Shown here: piece by piece, positions 10,042-18,693 of the stretch
How positions within the stretch are numbered: the stretch's first letter is position 1
How the letters are laid out: each line of letters opens with the position of its first letter
Translations under genes and position numbers: made by a program
Origin: Eubacteriales bacterium
Lineage (GTDB): Bacteria > Bacillota > Clostridia > Lachnospirales > Lachnospiraceae
Length of the DNA: 64,000 bases
Assembly (NCBI GenBank): GCA_030536575.1
Contig: JAUNPS010000009.1
Coordinates: 1 to 64,000 of the forward strand
Reading direction: 5' to 3'
The notes under the pieces: model-generated
The model's database searches: none
Told to the model about the DNA's origin: nothing
The model's input: the letters and a program-made list of their open reading frames with translations, nothing else

Positions 10042-10938
10042 TCAATCGTCGAACCGGCGCATCACTCTGGTGGTCACAAGGGAGAACGTCAGAATGATCA
10101 CAAACATGGTCACACTGATGCTGGAACCAAACCCGATGGAGGTTTCTCCAAAATAGCTCCCGCCAAAGGCATACCGGTAAAATACCATATTTACAAAGTC
10201 CAGTTTGTTGTTCACGCCGCCCTGGGGGCCCACCAGAATATACGGAAGGTCGAACATCGTCATCGCATAGATTACACTCAGCGTAATGTTCGTCGTCATG
10301 GAAGAACGGATCATCGGCAGCACCACATAGAAAAATTTTTTTACTTCCCCGGCCCCGTCGATCACGGACGCTTCAAGGATATCCGCCGGAATTTCCTGCA
10401 TATTTGCATAAAAAATCATCATACCGGAACCAATGCATTGCCAGATAACCACACACACAAAGATTTTAAAAACCAGGTTCGGATCTCCCAGCCAGGCAAG
10501 CTTCGCATCCGGCCCGCCAATGGCTCCCAGAATCTCATTAAACAGGCCAATATTCGGGTCCAAAAGCAGGATTGCGAAAAATCCCACGATGGAGGTGCTG
10601 ATCACATAAGGCAAAAACAGCATCATCCGGATGTATTTGTGGCCATAGATTTTAATTGAGATCATATAAGCAAAGAAAATCTGAAGCGGCGTAATGATGA
10701 GCAGTACGCAGACCAAATATTTCAAATTATTTTTCAGCGCATTGAAAAAAATCCGGGACATTCTCGCGTCGGTAAATAGCTTTTTAAAATTCCCAAGCCC
10801 GATAAATTCCATCGGCCCGATCCCGCTCCAGTTAAAAAAGCTGTAATAGACCGCACAGCCGATGGGAATGATCATAAAAACGGTATAAAGGATGAAGCCC
10901 GGCGCAATGAAACCAAGATACGCTTTTCTTTTTTTCAA
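10042..10938 (-). CDS. Sugar ABC transporter permease (MalF/UgpA type)
   Basis: A 298-residue multi-spanning membrane protein of the MalF/UgpA group. The ATPase-docking loop reads EASVIDGAGEVKKF...LP. I place the start at TTG 10938 (LKKRKAYLGF...) because AAAGGAGGCG lies just upstream; an in-frame GTG at 10983 has no such site. It is followed after 9 bp by the second permease. The 61 bp between it and the binding-protein gene hold a hairpin that probably limits read-through. Confidence 0.9.
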   Translation of the reverse strand: MKKRKAYLGFIAPGFILYTVFMIIPIGCAVYYSFFNWSGIGPMEFIGLGNFKKLFTDARMSRIFFNALKNNLKYLVCVLLIITPLQIFFAYMISIKIYGHKYIRMMLFLPYVISTSIVGFFAILLLDPNIGLFNEILGAIGGPDAKLAWLGDPNLVFKIFVCVVIWQCIGSGMMIFYANMQEIPADILEASVIDGAGEVKKFFYVVLPMIRSSMTTNITLSVIYAMTMFDLPYILVGPQGGVNNKLDFVNMVFYRYAFGGSYFGETSIGFGSSISVTMFVIILTFSLVTTRVMRRFDD

Positions 10939-10950
10939 AGGGTTCGCCTC

Positions 10951-10992
10951 CTTTGCAGCAAAAGAGCGCCGCACATTCCGCACGGCGCCCGC
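10951..10992 (-). terminator. Attenuating hairpin after binding-protein gene (locus 1)
   Basis: On the minus strand AAAAG and GCGCCG pair with CGGCGC and CTTTT across a short loop, followed by TTTTGC. It lies between the binding-protein stop and the permease start, a place where partial termination would favour binding protein over permease. Confidence 0.5.
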
Positions 10993-10999
10993 TTTTGTC

Positions 11000-12250
11000 C
11001 TAACGAGTCAATGCTTCCAGTTCATCCACGAAGTCCTGTACACTGATGCCGTTTGTGAAAATCTTGCACTGATCCTCTTCCCATATGTTTCGCGGACTCT
11101 CTCCGTCCCCTTCCAGATAGCCCAAAATGCTGTAGTAGCTCTCAGTCTGCACGTCAAAGTCTGCAATCTCATTAATCACGGAATTCTCCGAAACAATTTC
11201 TTTCGTACACGGGATCGCATCCAGGGTGCCAATCCAGAGCGTCTGGCCTTCCAGGCTTGCGAAATAATTCGCGAATGCCAGAGCCGCCGCTTCATTTTCC
11301 GTATTCGCGCTCACAGAAAAGCCGCAGGAGCTGGTTCCCACAAAGGGCCTTGTCCCGTCTTCGCAGGGTACCTGAAACGCTCCAAGCTGTAAATCCGGAT
11401 TGTTTTCCTGGATGGTCTGAATATTCCAGGTTCCTTCGATGCACATGGCCGCTTCCCCTTTGGAGAAAGCCAGCAGCGCGCCGGATTCGTCCACACCGGT
11501 ATAGCCGACACCGTAATAGCCTTTGTCCGCCCATTCCAGCATTTTGTTATAAACTTCCACGACGCGTTCGTCATTTACGTCCACTTCGCCGTTTTCCAGA
11601 TATTCATTCAGCCAGTCCAGATGCATCGCAGCCAGCAGCGGCTCGAAGTGGAACAGGGCCGCCCAGGGGTCCGAACCGGAAAAGGCGATGGGAATATAGC
11701 CCGCGTCCTTGATCGTCTGGAGGCTTGCTTCAAATTCGGAAAACGTCTCCGGCACCGAAAGTCCCAATTCTTCAAAAATCGCCTTATTGTAGAAGCAGGC
11801 ACGCCCGCCGACCTCCGCCGTCGGCGTCGCATAAATCTGATCCCCAATCGTGTTAATGCTCATGGCGCTGGTGCCGTCATACAGGGAAAAGTCCACCTTT
11901 TCGGTCAAATCCATCAAAAGCCCCTGCTCTGCGTAAACCTGCATGTTCGTGGTAGCCGTTCCGTTCGTCCAGAACAGATCCGGCGCTTCCCCGGCCTGCA
12001 TGGCGGTCTGAAGCAGGTTATAATACTGGTCCGATGTTTTGATCTGATACTCCACCTCCACGTCCGGATACAGTTCCTGAAAGCCTTCGATCACGGCTTT
12101 TAACGGCGCTTCAAACTGGGCGGTATGCTCCCAGATCACCAGCTTTCCGCTGATGCCGCCCTCCTCTGCGGATGCGGCAAACCCACTGCCAAGCATGCCA
12201 AATGCCATACTCCCCGCTGCCAGAATTGCCAGATATTTCTTACTTCTCAT
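11000..12250 (-). CDS. Sugar ABC transporter substrate-binding protein
   Basis: A 416-residue family 1 extracellular solute-binding protein (CUT1 sugar uptake). The N-terminus is a signal peptide (MRSKKYLAILAAG..., ending near ASA-EEGG) with no cysteine at the cleavage site, so no lipoprotein anchor is predicted. The ATG at 12250 is preceded by AAGGAGGGATG; an in-frame ATG 93 bp upstream would ruin the signal peptide. First transport gene after the regulator; the intervening 139 bp carry a likely regulated promoter. Neighbours GH38 and GH78 suggest an oligosaccharide ligand, not identifiable from sequence alone. Confidence 0.92.
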   Translation of the reverse strand: MRSKKYLAILAAGSMAFGMLGSGFAASAEEGGISGKLVIWEHTAQFEAPLKAVIEGFQELYPDVEVEYQIKTSDQYYNLLQTAMQAGEAPDLFWTNGTATTNMQVYAEQGLLMDLTEKVDFSLYDGTSAMSINTIGDQIYATPTAEVGGRACFYNKAIFEELGLSVPETFSEFEASLQTIKDAGYIPIAFSGSDPWAALFHFEPLLAAMHLDWLNEYLENGEVDVNDERVVEVYNKMLEWADKGYYGVGYTGVDESGALLAFSKGEAAMCIEGTWNIQTIQENNPDLQLGAFQVPCEDGTRPFVGTSSCGFSVSANTENEAAALAFANYFASLEGQTLWIGTLDAIPCTKEIVSENSVINEIADFDVQTESYYSILGYLEGDGESPRNIWEEDQCKIFTNGISVQDFVDELEALTR

Positions 12251-12288
12251 AAAACATCCCTCCTTCTTTGGATTTTTCTGATAGCTTG

Positions 12289-12383
12289 ATTCTAGCATGT
12301 CCGTCTCCGGGCGACGATGGCAAAACTTTCGCTTTTTCTTCAATATTTTTCGCCGGCTCCTGTGTGTTGTTCACTATTTTTCG
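12289..12383 (-). promoter_or_regulatory. Putative promoter and AraC-type operator for locus 1 transport genes
   Basis: An extended -10 (TG-C-TAGAAT, minus strand, 12289-12294) has no good -35. Upstream lie two direct repeats CGAAAAATA(G/T)TGAA at 12370-12383 and 12339-12352, spaced 31 bp, about three helical turns. A weak -35 with phased repeats is typical of AraC-family activation, here presumably by the regulator encoded just upstream. Confidence 0.55.
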
Positions 12384-12389
12384 TTTTCT

Positions 12390-13865
12390 TCACGATTTTA
12401 AGCTCTTGCGGTATGCGCCTACGGTCTGCCCGGTCATTTTCTTAAACAAGCGCACGAAATAGTTGGGATTGGAAATGCCGATGGCCTCCGCCGCCTGTTC
12501 CGCAGTCATTTCCTGGTCTCTCAGAAGTTCCTTTGCTTTTTGAATCCGGAGACGGTTCAAATAGGTCACGAAATTCACGCCTTCCTGTTTTTTAAAATAC
12601 TGACTGAAATAACTCATGCTCATATGAAAGGCCGCCGCAATCCGCTCCAGGCTTAAGTCCTCCTGATAATGCTGTCCAATGTATTCTTTGATTTTCTGCA
12701 TCTGCTCATTTGGCCCCGGAAGATTCCGCCGAATCTCCGCAAACAGCGCAACAAGCCATTCTTCCAGCATTTCTGCCGAATCAAAGGCGTCGATGCTGGT
12801 ATAATTCTCCGCCAGTCCTCCTTCTTTTGTCCCGTTCGCCAGATACTCTTCCAGATTGTAATAATATTTAACCACTTCGGCCTTTACCTGGGCCACATCC
12901 GCCAGATTTTTCCGCGCTTCAAAAAAGAAATCCCGCGCCTGTTTTTCACAGTCTGCAAACCATTTTTCCGTAAAAGCCCCTTCGGTTTCCAGTTTCAGCT
13001 TTGGACAGGTTCCCTGACGTCCCGCACAGGGGTCTCCCCGGAACAGCCTGGAATTTTCATAGTAAAACGCATACGCGGACACCTGTTTCATCTCCGAAAA
13101 TTTTTCTGTAATCTGGCCCATATTCGGAAACGGATCCGAAACAAACAGATACGTGTTCCGATTAAAATAATTAAAAATATTTCGGGACAGACGTTCATAA
13201 AAATTCCGGATTCGCGCGGAAAATTCCTCTTCGGATGTCTCCTGTTCCGTTTGGAACACCAGGAAAATTTCCTTTCCATGCCGCAGGAAGCATTCCCCGA
13301 ATTTTCCCACGTTTAAGAGTTTCTGAATAATTTCTGCCAGAATATTCAGATCGATCTGTTCCGGCCCGCTGTTTTGCATCTCCCGCTCTCCCCGAAGGAC
13401 CAGATAGCCCAGCGCATAGTTTTGCTCCTCTGCCGGTTCCTCCGCGGACTGCCCGGACTTTCGGATTCCGGTGTTTCGGTCGCGGACAAAACGGATTTCC
13501 CGGCAAAGTTCCGTGACCGCTTTGGGAAGCTCGTCCCCGGTCAGCTCATGCTTCAGAAGGTATTTGTCCACTCCCAGTTCCATGGCCTCGCGGGCATAGG
13601 CAAAGTCTTCATAACAGCTTAATACAACGGTACGCATCTGCAAATGTTCGGGCTTTACTGCGCGAATCAGCTCCAGCCCTGACATGCCTGCCAGCTTAAT
13701 ATCCGTGATCAGCACGTCTGCCGTATGATTTTGGAAATATTGCAGCGCTTCTTCGCCGCTTTCGAAGGCTTCTTTCACCTGGATCGCGCCCTGATAGCCT
13801 TCCAGGCACAGCTTTGTGCCCAGGCGTACCAGCATCTCATCCTCAACGATTACCGCTTGAATCAT
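12390..13865 (-). CDS. AraC-type response regulator (YesN-like)
   Basis: A 491-residue regulator: N-terminal receiver (IVEDEMLVRLG..., acceptor aspartate in LITDIKLAGMSG, lysine in YLLKHEL), a long middle region, and a C-terminal AraC DNA-binding pair of helix-turn-helices (IAAAFHMSMSYFSQYFK and AAEAIGISNPNYFVRLFK). The ATG at 13865 has CAGGAGGAG upstream and overlaps the kinase stop by 23 bp, so the pair is translationally coupled. It probably binds the repeats ahead of the binding-protein gene. Confidence 0.93.
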   Translation of the reverse strand: MIQAVIVEDEMLVRLGTKLCLEGYQGAIQVKEAFESGEEALQYFQNHTADVLITDIKLAGMSGLELIRAVKPEHLQMRTVVLSCYEDFAYAREAMELGVDKYLLKHELTGDELPKAVTELCREIRFVRDRNTGIRKSGQSAEEPAEEQNYALGYLVLRGEREMQNSGPEQIDLNILAEIIQKLLNVGKFGECFLRHGKEIFLVFQTEQETSEEEFSARIRNFYERLSRNIFNYFNRNTYLFVSDPFPNMGQITEKFSEMKQVSAYAFYYENSRLFRGDPCAGRQGTCPKLKLETEGAFTEKWFADCEKQARDFFFEARKNLADVAQVKAEVVKYYYNLEEYLANGTKEGGLAENYTSIDAFDSAEMLEEWLVALFAEIRRNLPGPNEQMQKIKEYIGQHYQEDLSLERIAAAFHMSMSYFSQYFKKQEGVNFVTYLNRLRIQKAKELLRDQEMTAEQAAEAIGISNPNYFVRLFKKMTGQTVGAYRKSLKS

Positions 13866-15639
13866 CCCGCTCCTCCTGTTTTTTCCCGCCCTTTTCTTCC
13901 GCAAAAAGCAGCGGCAGACGCACGTAAACCGTGGTTCCTTTTCCTGTTTGGCTTTCGATCCGGATTCCGTAGGCCTCTCCATAGTTCAGGCGAATCCGTT
14001 CGCTCACATTCGGAATCCCGATGTGGTCTTCCCGCCGGATGCCGTCCCCCGTTTTTTCCAGCTTTTGTGTGTCAAAGCCGCTTCCGTTGTCGGCAATCCG
14101 GATTTCCAGCGCACCGTCTGCGATTTGGGCGCTGATCCGAATCACCCCCATCTCTTCGCTTTCCTTAAAGGCATGCTGGATACAGTTTTCCACAAAGGGC
14201 TGCAGCACCAGTTTATTTACTTTCAGATCGAGAAGCTCCTCCGGGATCTCGATTTCCACTTCGAAATTCAGGAACCGCATTTTCTGGATATAGACATAGC
14301 ATTCCAGAAGCTCCAGTTCTTCCCGCAGGCTGATTTCCTCGTTCATGTTATAGGTGACGCCCCGCATCATTTTAATCAGGGATTCGATCATCCGGCTGAT
14401 GTTTTCCTGGCGGTTGGCCACCGCCATCCACTTGATGGTATTCAACGTATTGTATACAAAATGAGGGCTGATCTGCATCGCGAGCACTTTGATGCGTTCG
14501 GCATTTTTGGCCTGTTCCTCCTCCCGGATCTCTCCCATCAGTTTTTCGATATGATCCACCATTTCATTATAGCGGTGGATGACATGGCTGATTTCATCCT
14601 GGCTTTCGCTCTCTTTTTCCTCTTCGATCGGAAGGAACTCTCCGGCCGACACTTTTTTCAGGCCCTTTCCAAGGCGCTGTACCGGACGGAACACATAAGC
14701 CGACAGAATATAGTAAGCCAGCAGCATGAATCCTGCATATAAAATGCCAATAATCACGGCCATTTTTCGGATGGTATGCAATTTCTGATAGGCTTCTTTT
14801 TCCGCCGTCACCGTTACCAGTGTCCAGCCGCTGACCGATGATTTTTCACATACGACAATGCTTTTTTCCCCTGTATCCGTGTCCTGGTATACAAAATCCC
14901 CCTCGTCCATCGAAAGCGCCTGCTGAAACAACGGCGTATCCACTACGGTGGCAATTGCCTCCTCCTCATCGCTGCTCACGACCTGGCAGGTATCCGTGAT
15001 CAGATAAAACGCGGTTCCCCGCTCCTGAAAGGCCGGATTGCTGAAACAGTCGCCAAAAAAATCCGCCGTAATAAAAAACAGCAGGATGCCGATGGATTCT
15101 TCCGGCGAGTTTACGGCCCTGGCCATGACAAACTGGTACGGTTTCTGGCCGTAGGTACAGGAGAACTGCTCGGTTGGCAGCCAGACGACACGGCCTTTCC
15201 GCTCCAGGATTTTCGAACGCCACTGATCAAGCCAGGAATCCAGGTCGAGATAATTATAGCCCGCCTGATAGGTGTGCCCGCCCACCTCCATGACCGCGGC
15301 GGAAATGTATTTTTCGGAATTTACGATTCCGGCCAGGAAGCTTCCGATGGAATCGGACTCGGTTTCGTAATCGTTCCCATCCAGATAGGAACGGATGGTG
15401 TCATTGTAGTAGATGTTCATGGAGGTGTCTTTGTAGCCGGAAAGATACTGGTTCATGCTTTTGTTGATTTCGTGGAGGACGTTTTGCTTTTCGGATACGG
15501 TACTTTCCAGAATGTAACCGGAATAGCTGTGGAGGAAGATTCCGATAAACAGAATGCTGGGAAGGACGACGCATCCGAAAAAGCTTAAAAGGATTTTACT
15601 TTTTATACTTCGAAAGATATTTTTATATAGTTTTCTCAT
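13843..15639 (-). CDS. Sensor histidine kinase (YesM-like)
   Basis: A 598-residue membrane kinase: transmembrane helix at residues about 13-35, a large extracellular sensor, a second helix near 295-315, HAMP, then the His_kinase/HATPase core. The phosphoacceptor is H393 in SPHFVYNTLN; N box ENCIQHA and G box DNGSGFD are intact. It heads locus 1 with its own promoter (-35 TTGCAC, -10 TATAAT). In characterised relatives the sensor often works with the binding protein of the linked transporter. Confidence 0.93.
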   Translation of the reverse strand: MRKLYKNIFRSIKSKILLSFFGCVVLPSILFIGIFLHSYSGYILESTVSEKQNVLHEINKSMNQYLSGYKDTSMNIYYNDTIRSYLDGNDYETESDSIGSFLAGIVNSEKYISAAVMEVGGHTYQAGYNYLDLDSWLDQWRSKILERKGRVVWLPTEQFSCTYGQKPYQFVMARAVNSPEESIGILLFFITADFFGDCFSNPAFQERGTAFYLITDTCQVVSSDEEEAIATVVDTPLFQQALSMDEGDFVYQDTDTGEKSIVVCEKSSVSGWTLVTVTAEKEAYQKLHTIRKMAVIIGILYAGFMLLAYYILSAYVFRPVQRLGKGLKKVSAGEFLPIEEEKESESQDEISHVIHRYNEMVDHIEKLMGEIREEEQAKNAERIKVLAMQISPHFVYNTLNTIKWMAVANRQENISRMIESLIKMMRGVTYNMNEEISLREELELLECYVYIQKMRFLNFEVEIEIPEELLDLKVNKLVLQPFVENCIQHAFKESEEMGVIRISAQIADGALEIRIADNGSGFDTQKLEKTGDGIRREDHIGIPNVSERIRLNYGEAYGIRIESQTGKGTTVYVRLPLLFAEEKGGKKQEERDDSSGNR

Positions 15640-15690
15640 AAAATCACCCCAATATGGGGCTATTATAGCAATCTTTCACAAAGGGTGCAA
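15640..15690 (-). promoter_or_regulatory. Promoter of the locus 1 kinase gene with a hairpin over the ribosome binding site
   Basis: Minus strand: TTGCAC (15685-15690), 17 bp spacer, TATAAT (15662-15667). Downstream, CCCC and GGGG flank a 5-nt loop, and the GGGG arm is the start of GGGGTGA, the only ribosome binding site for the kinase ATG. Confidence 0.75.
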
Positions 15691-15699
15691 GAGCTGCCC

Positions 15700-16770
15700 T
15701 CACTTCTTTTCCCACGCGGCAAGTGACGCGCCGCAATGCACCCTCCCCCAAAGCCGTCTCCCCGCCTGCCCGGCCCGTTCCACCTCAGCCTCCGGCATTC
15801 CGATAATCAGAAGCCCCTTGTCGACGGTGTACTGATAAATCCGCTCCATATCATTCCAGTCCGGCTGGGACAGATTGATTCCGGTGAGATTTCGAAGTTC
15901 GCTCACCTGAGCGATATAGTGGTGCCCCGTCCCGCAAAAATGGATACAGCCTCCAAACTCATCCAGAATGCGCTGATCCCGCGGCCGAACCAAATCGGCA
16001 TACATGTCCCCGGAAAGATTCATAGCCGCATCATTTCGTATCACCGTCCCTCCCCGGTGCAGCAGTCCCCATTCGACTGCATGCTCCCCGTCAAAATCCG
16101 GGCACAGCGCCTTCCATTTCCGTGTAAAATCCAGATAAAGATCCGTGAAAAAATCCAGCGCCTCCTCTACCTGCGCTTCCTCCTCGTACATATCCGCATA
16201 GATGTCCGACCCCCACGTCATTTCCGCCAGCGGCAGCGGCCCCTGCAAATCCGGATTATAATAATTCACAAAACGCCTGATTTTCGGATAAGGTTCCGTC
16301 AGCTCCTGATAGCGCTCCGCCATCTCGAAAACATTCCCTGCAAGGCCCTTCGTGTAGTCCCAGGTTCCCTTCGCTATGACCCGAAACAGCCCTTCTTTCC
16401 CGTCCGGAAAAGGCCGGGAACATGGAAGCGTATCCGTCTCATAAGGCATAAAGAAACACTCTGCTCCCAGCATGGTCGGGATAATCCCCGTTCCATAATT
16501 CGATCGGATACTGAGCAGTTCTCCTTTTCCCGTCCGCAGATTTTCCGAGCACGTCTCCAACTGCTGCAAAATCATCCGATCATAGGATTCTATCGCGTCG
16601 TTGATCCTGATATGGGGCCAGGCAATGGACGGTTCCGCCTTCTTCCGCTTCGGCACGAAAACCTCCTCGCACCCGCCGTCCGCGAACCGTATCCACTCCC
16701 GTTCCAGCCGCATTTCTTCCTCCGGCTCAATCCGCCTCTCCAAATCCTCCAAAAATGGCCGAATCTCCAA
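15700..16770 (-). CDS. URO-D superfamily-like protein, second copy
   Basis: A 356-residue protein that I place in the URO-D superfamily from its C-terminal half (MNLSGDMYADLVRPRDQ, then GGCIHFCGTGHH and a closing GLLIIGMPEAE). The HFCG cluster matches the position where corrinoid methyltransferase relatives bind zinc. The start is a TTG with AGGAGGAAG upstream; no ATG occurs nearby. It lies 24 bp after the fusion gene at the end of locus 2. It is only distantly similar to the 340-residue copy of locus 1. Function unknown. Confidence 0.72.
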   Translation of the reverse strand: MEIRPFLEDLERRIEPEEEMRLEREWIRFADGGCEEVFVPKRKKAEPSIAWPHIRINDAIESYDRMILQQLETCSENLRTGKGELLSIRSNYGTGIIPTMLGAECFFMPYETDTLPCSRPFPDGKEGLFRVIAKGTWDYTKGLAGNVFEMAERYQELTEPYPKIRRFVNYYNPDLQGPLPLAEMTWGSDIYADMYEEEAQVEEALDFFTDLYLDFTRKWKALCPDFDGEHAVEWGLLHRGGTVIRNDAAMNLSGDMYADLVRPRDQRILDEFGGCIHFCGTGHHYIAQVSELRNLTGINLSQPDWNDMERIYQYTVDKGLLIIGMPEAEVERAGQAGRRLWGRVHCGASLAAWEKK

Positions 16771-16794
16771 AACTTCCTCCTCTCTTTCCCCGAA

Positions 16795-18678
16795 TCACGC
16801 TTCTACCGGAACCCAGATTCCGCCCTTCCTAGCGCTCTCATAAATCTTATCCAGCACCAGCCTGGAATCCATCCCCGGTTTCCAGCCTACTTCCAACGGT
16901 TCCCCGGTACGCAGGCAATACGCGAAATTATCGCTGGCCTGCCGCCACTTCCGCTTTGCCGGAAACGGCCGTTCCTCTCTCCAACGTCCGTCCTTCCACC
17001 AGTATGCGTGATCTCCTTCCGGGCCTCCCAGCGTGTATGTATACACCCCTTCCGTCCCGACAATCTCGATCCGCACCGACCAGGAAGACGCGGGATAACA
17101 GGTTGTCGCCGAAAACTGCGCCGTAAATCCATTTCCATAATCCCATAAAGAAATGCCGGTATCCTCCGCTTCAATCGCATGATTTTTCGTGAAAACCGTT
17201 CCTTTCACCTCTTTTGGCAGGCCAAACAGCGAGATCAGCCTCTGCACCTCATGCACGCCCTGATTCGACATGGCGCCCCCGCCGTCCAGCGCCCATGTCC
17301 CGCGCCAGCCGCCATTTTCCTGATAATATTCCTCCGACCGGTATACCTTCAGCGTACTTTCCGCGGAAAGCAATTTCCCGAAAAATCCCTGCGCTACTGC
17401 CTGCCGCAGGGCCTCCATCTCCTCGTCAAACTGGAAATCAAAATCCAGCCCCAGAAGCAGCCCCTTTTCCTCGGCTTTTCGGATCGTTTCCCTGCAATTT
17501 TCCAGATTCGCATCAATGGGCTTCGTCATCATGACATGCTTTCCGGCATCCAGACACTGGTTCGCCACCTGGCAATGCAGTCCCGTCGGCGTTACCACAT
17601 ACATCACTTCGACTGCCGGATCGCGCAGGAAAGTCTGAATATCATCGCTGTAAGGCACCTGAAACAATTCCCCGATTTCCCTTGCCCGCTCCAGATTCGT
17701 GTCGCACACCCCATACAGCCGTGTCCCGCTGGTCTCCGTAAGCTGCTTCGCCCGGTTCTTTCCCATCCCCAGGCCAACCACGACAAATGTTACGGGATTC
17801 TTTGCATAATCGCGGACAAATTCCTCCTTTACGGACAATGCGGTGCGCATGTCGGACGGAGCCGAGGCCGGCCAGGCGCGAAGCACCGCCTCATAGACCA
17901 TTTTCGACGCCTCAAGGTGGGTATAGGGCGACTGCGGCGGATTATGCGTTTCCACCGAAATCGGCAGATTTTTTCCCGTAACGGCTGCGCCCGCCAAAAC
18001 CCGATCCCAGGGCACTGGCTTATAGCCCAGCTCATGCAGCACACCCCAGCTTTTTACGTGAATCATATTGGTATATTGCAGCGCCTTCTCGAAATAATCG
18101 ACGCAGTCGCCTTCTGTCTCCGGCAATACCCCAAAATAATTCGCCACATCCCAGGCCATCCCCCACTCCGGCACATGCAGCGCCTTCAGCAGCGCAATGA
18201 CCTCGTTTGGCGTCTGCCCGCAATTTTCAAATCCAAGGATCAGCCCGGCCTCCTTCGCCCGCTTCGCCAGGGGCAGGAACCGCTCCAAAACCTGATTCAT
18301 CAGATCCGGCATCATTGCCAGCTTCCCGAAATCCCGGTCTTCCGGCTCCTGCTGCCAGTAATTAAAACACCGCACCAGCTTCGTTTCCAGAATCCTGGAC
18401 GCCCGGATAATCCCTTCCAGCTTTTCCATTTCCTGTTCCTGCACATCTTTTCCAGGCAAATGCTTTTTCGCCAGGGAGGTCTGGAGCACCCCCGCCCGCA
18501 GTCCGAGCCGATCCAGCTCCGCCTTCAGCGCATAGAGTTCTTCCTCCGTCTGATACTCGATTCCCTTCCCATTGATCTGGCCCCGGAAATCCACATAGCG
18601 CATCCCCCAGCTTTTCACAATCGGGAGCACCTCGAACACATCCAGATACAGTTCATCCGTAAAAATTGAAAGATACAT
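16795..18678 (-). CDS. Fusion of xylose-isomerase-like TIM barrel and Gfo/Idh/MocA dehydrogenase
   Basis: A 627-residue two-domain protein. Residues 1 to about 275 look like a sugar phosphate isomerase/epimerase (AP-endonuclease-2 fold), with metal-ligand candidates in LGFENCG, GMAWDVANYFG, MIHVKSWG and ISVETH. Residues about 295-627 are a Gfo/Idh/MocA NAD(P)-dependent dehydrogenase: nucleotide motif VVVGLGMG, TKP in place of the usual EKP, and GGGAMSNQGVH, where the family normally has Asp instead of Asn. No stop or frameshift separates the parts, so this reads as a true fusion. It follows the permeases of locus 2 and probably performs oxidation plus isomerisation of the imported sugar. Confidence 0.88.
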   Translation of the reverse strand: MYLSIFTDELYLDVFEVLPIVKSWGMRYVDFRGQINGKGIEYQTEEELYALKAELDRLGLRAGVLQTSLAKKHLPGKDVQEQEMEKLEGIIRASRILETKLVRCFNYWQQEPEDRDFGKLAMMPDLMNQVLERFLPLAKRAKEAGLILGFENCGQTPNEVIALLKALHVPEWGMAWDVANYFGVLPETEGDCVDYFEKALQYTNMIHVKSWGVLHELGYKPVPWDRVLAGAAVTGKNLPISVETHNPPQSPYTHLEASKMVYEAVLRAWPASAPSDMRTALSVKEEFVRDYAKNPVTFVVVGLGMGKNRAKQLTETSGTRLYGVCDTNLERAREIGELFQVPYSDDIQTFLRDPAVEVMYVVTPTGLHCQVANQCLDAGKHVMMTKPIDANLENCRETIRKAEEKGLLLGLDFDFQFDEEMEALRQAVAQGFFGKLLSAESTLKVYRSEEYYQENGGWRGTWALDGGGAMSNQGVHEVQRLISLFGLPKEVKGTVFTKNHAIEAEDTGISLWDYGNGFTAQFSATTCYPASSWSVRIEIVGTEGVYTYTLGGPEGDHAYWWKDGRWREERPFPAKRKWRQASDNFAYCLRTGEPLEVGWKPGMDSRLVLDKIYESARKGGIWVPVEA

Positions 18679-18693
18679 GCCTACTCTCCTCCT

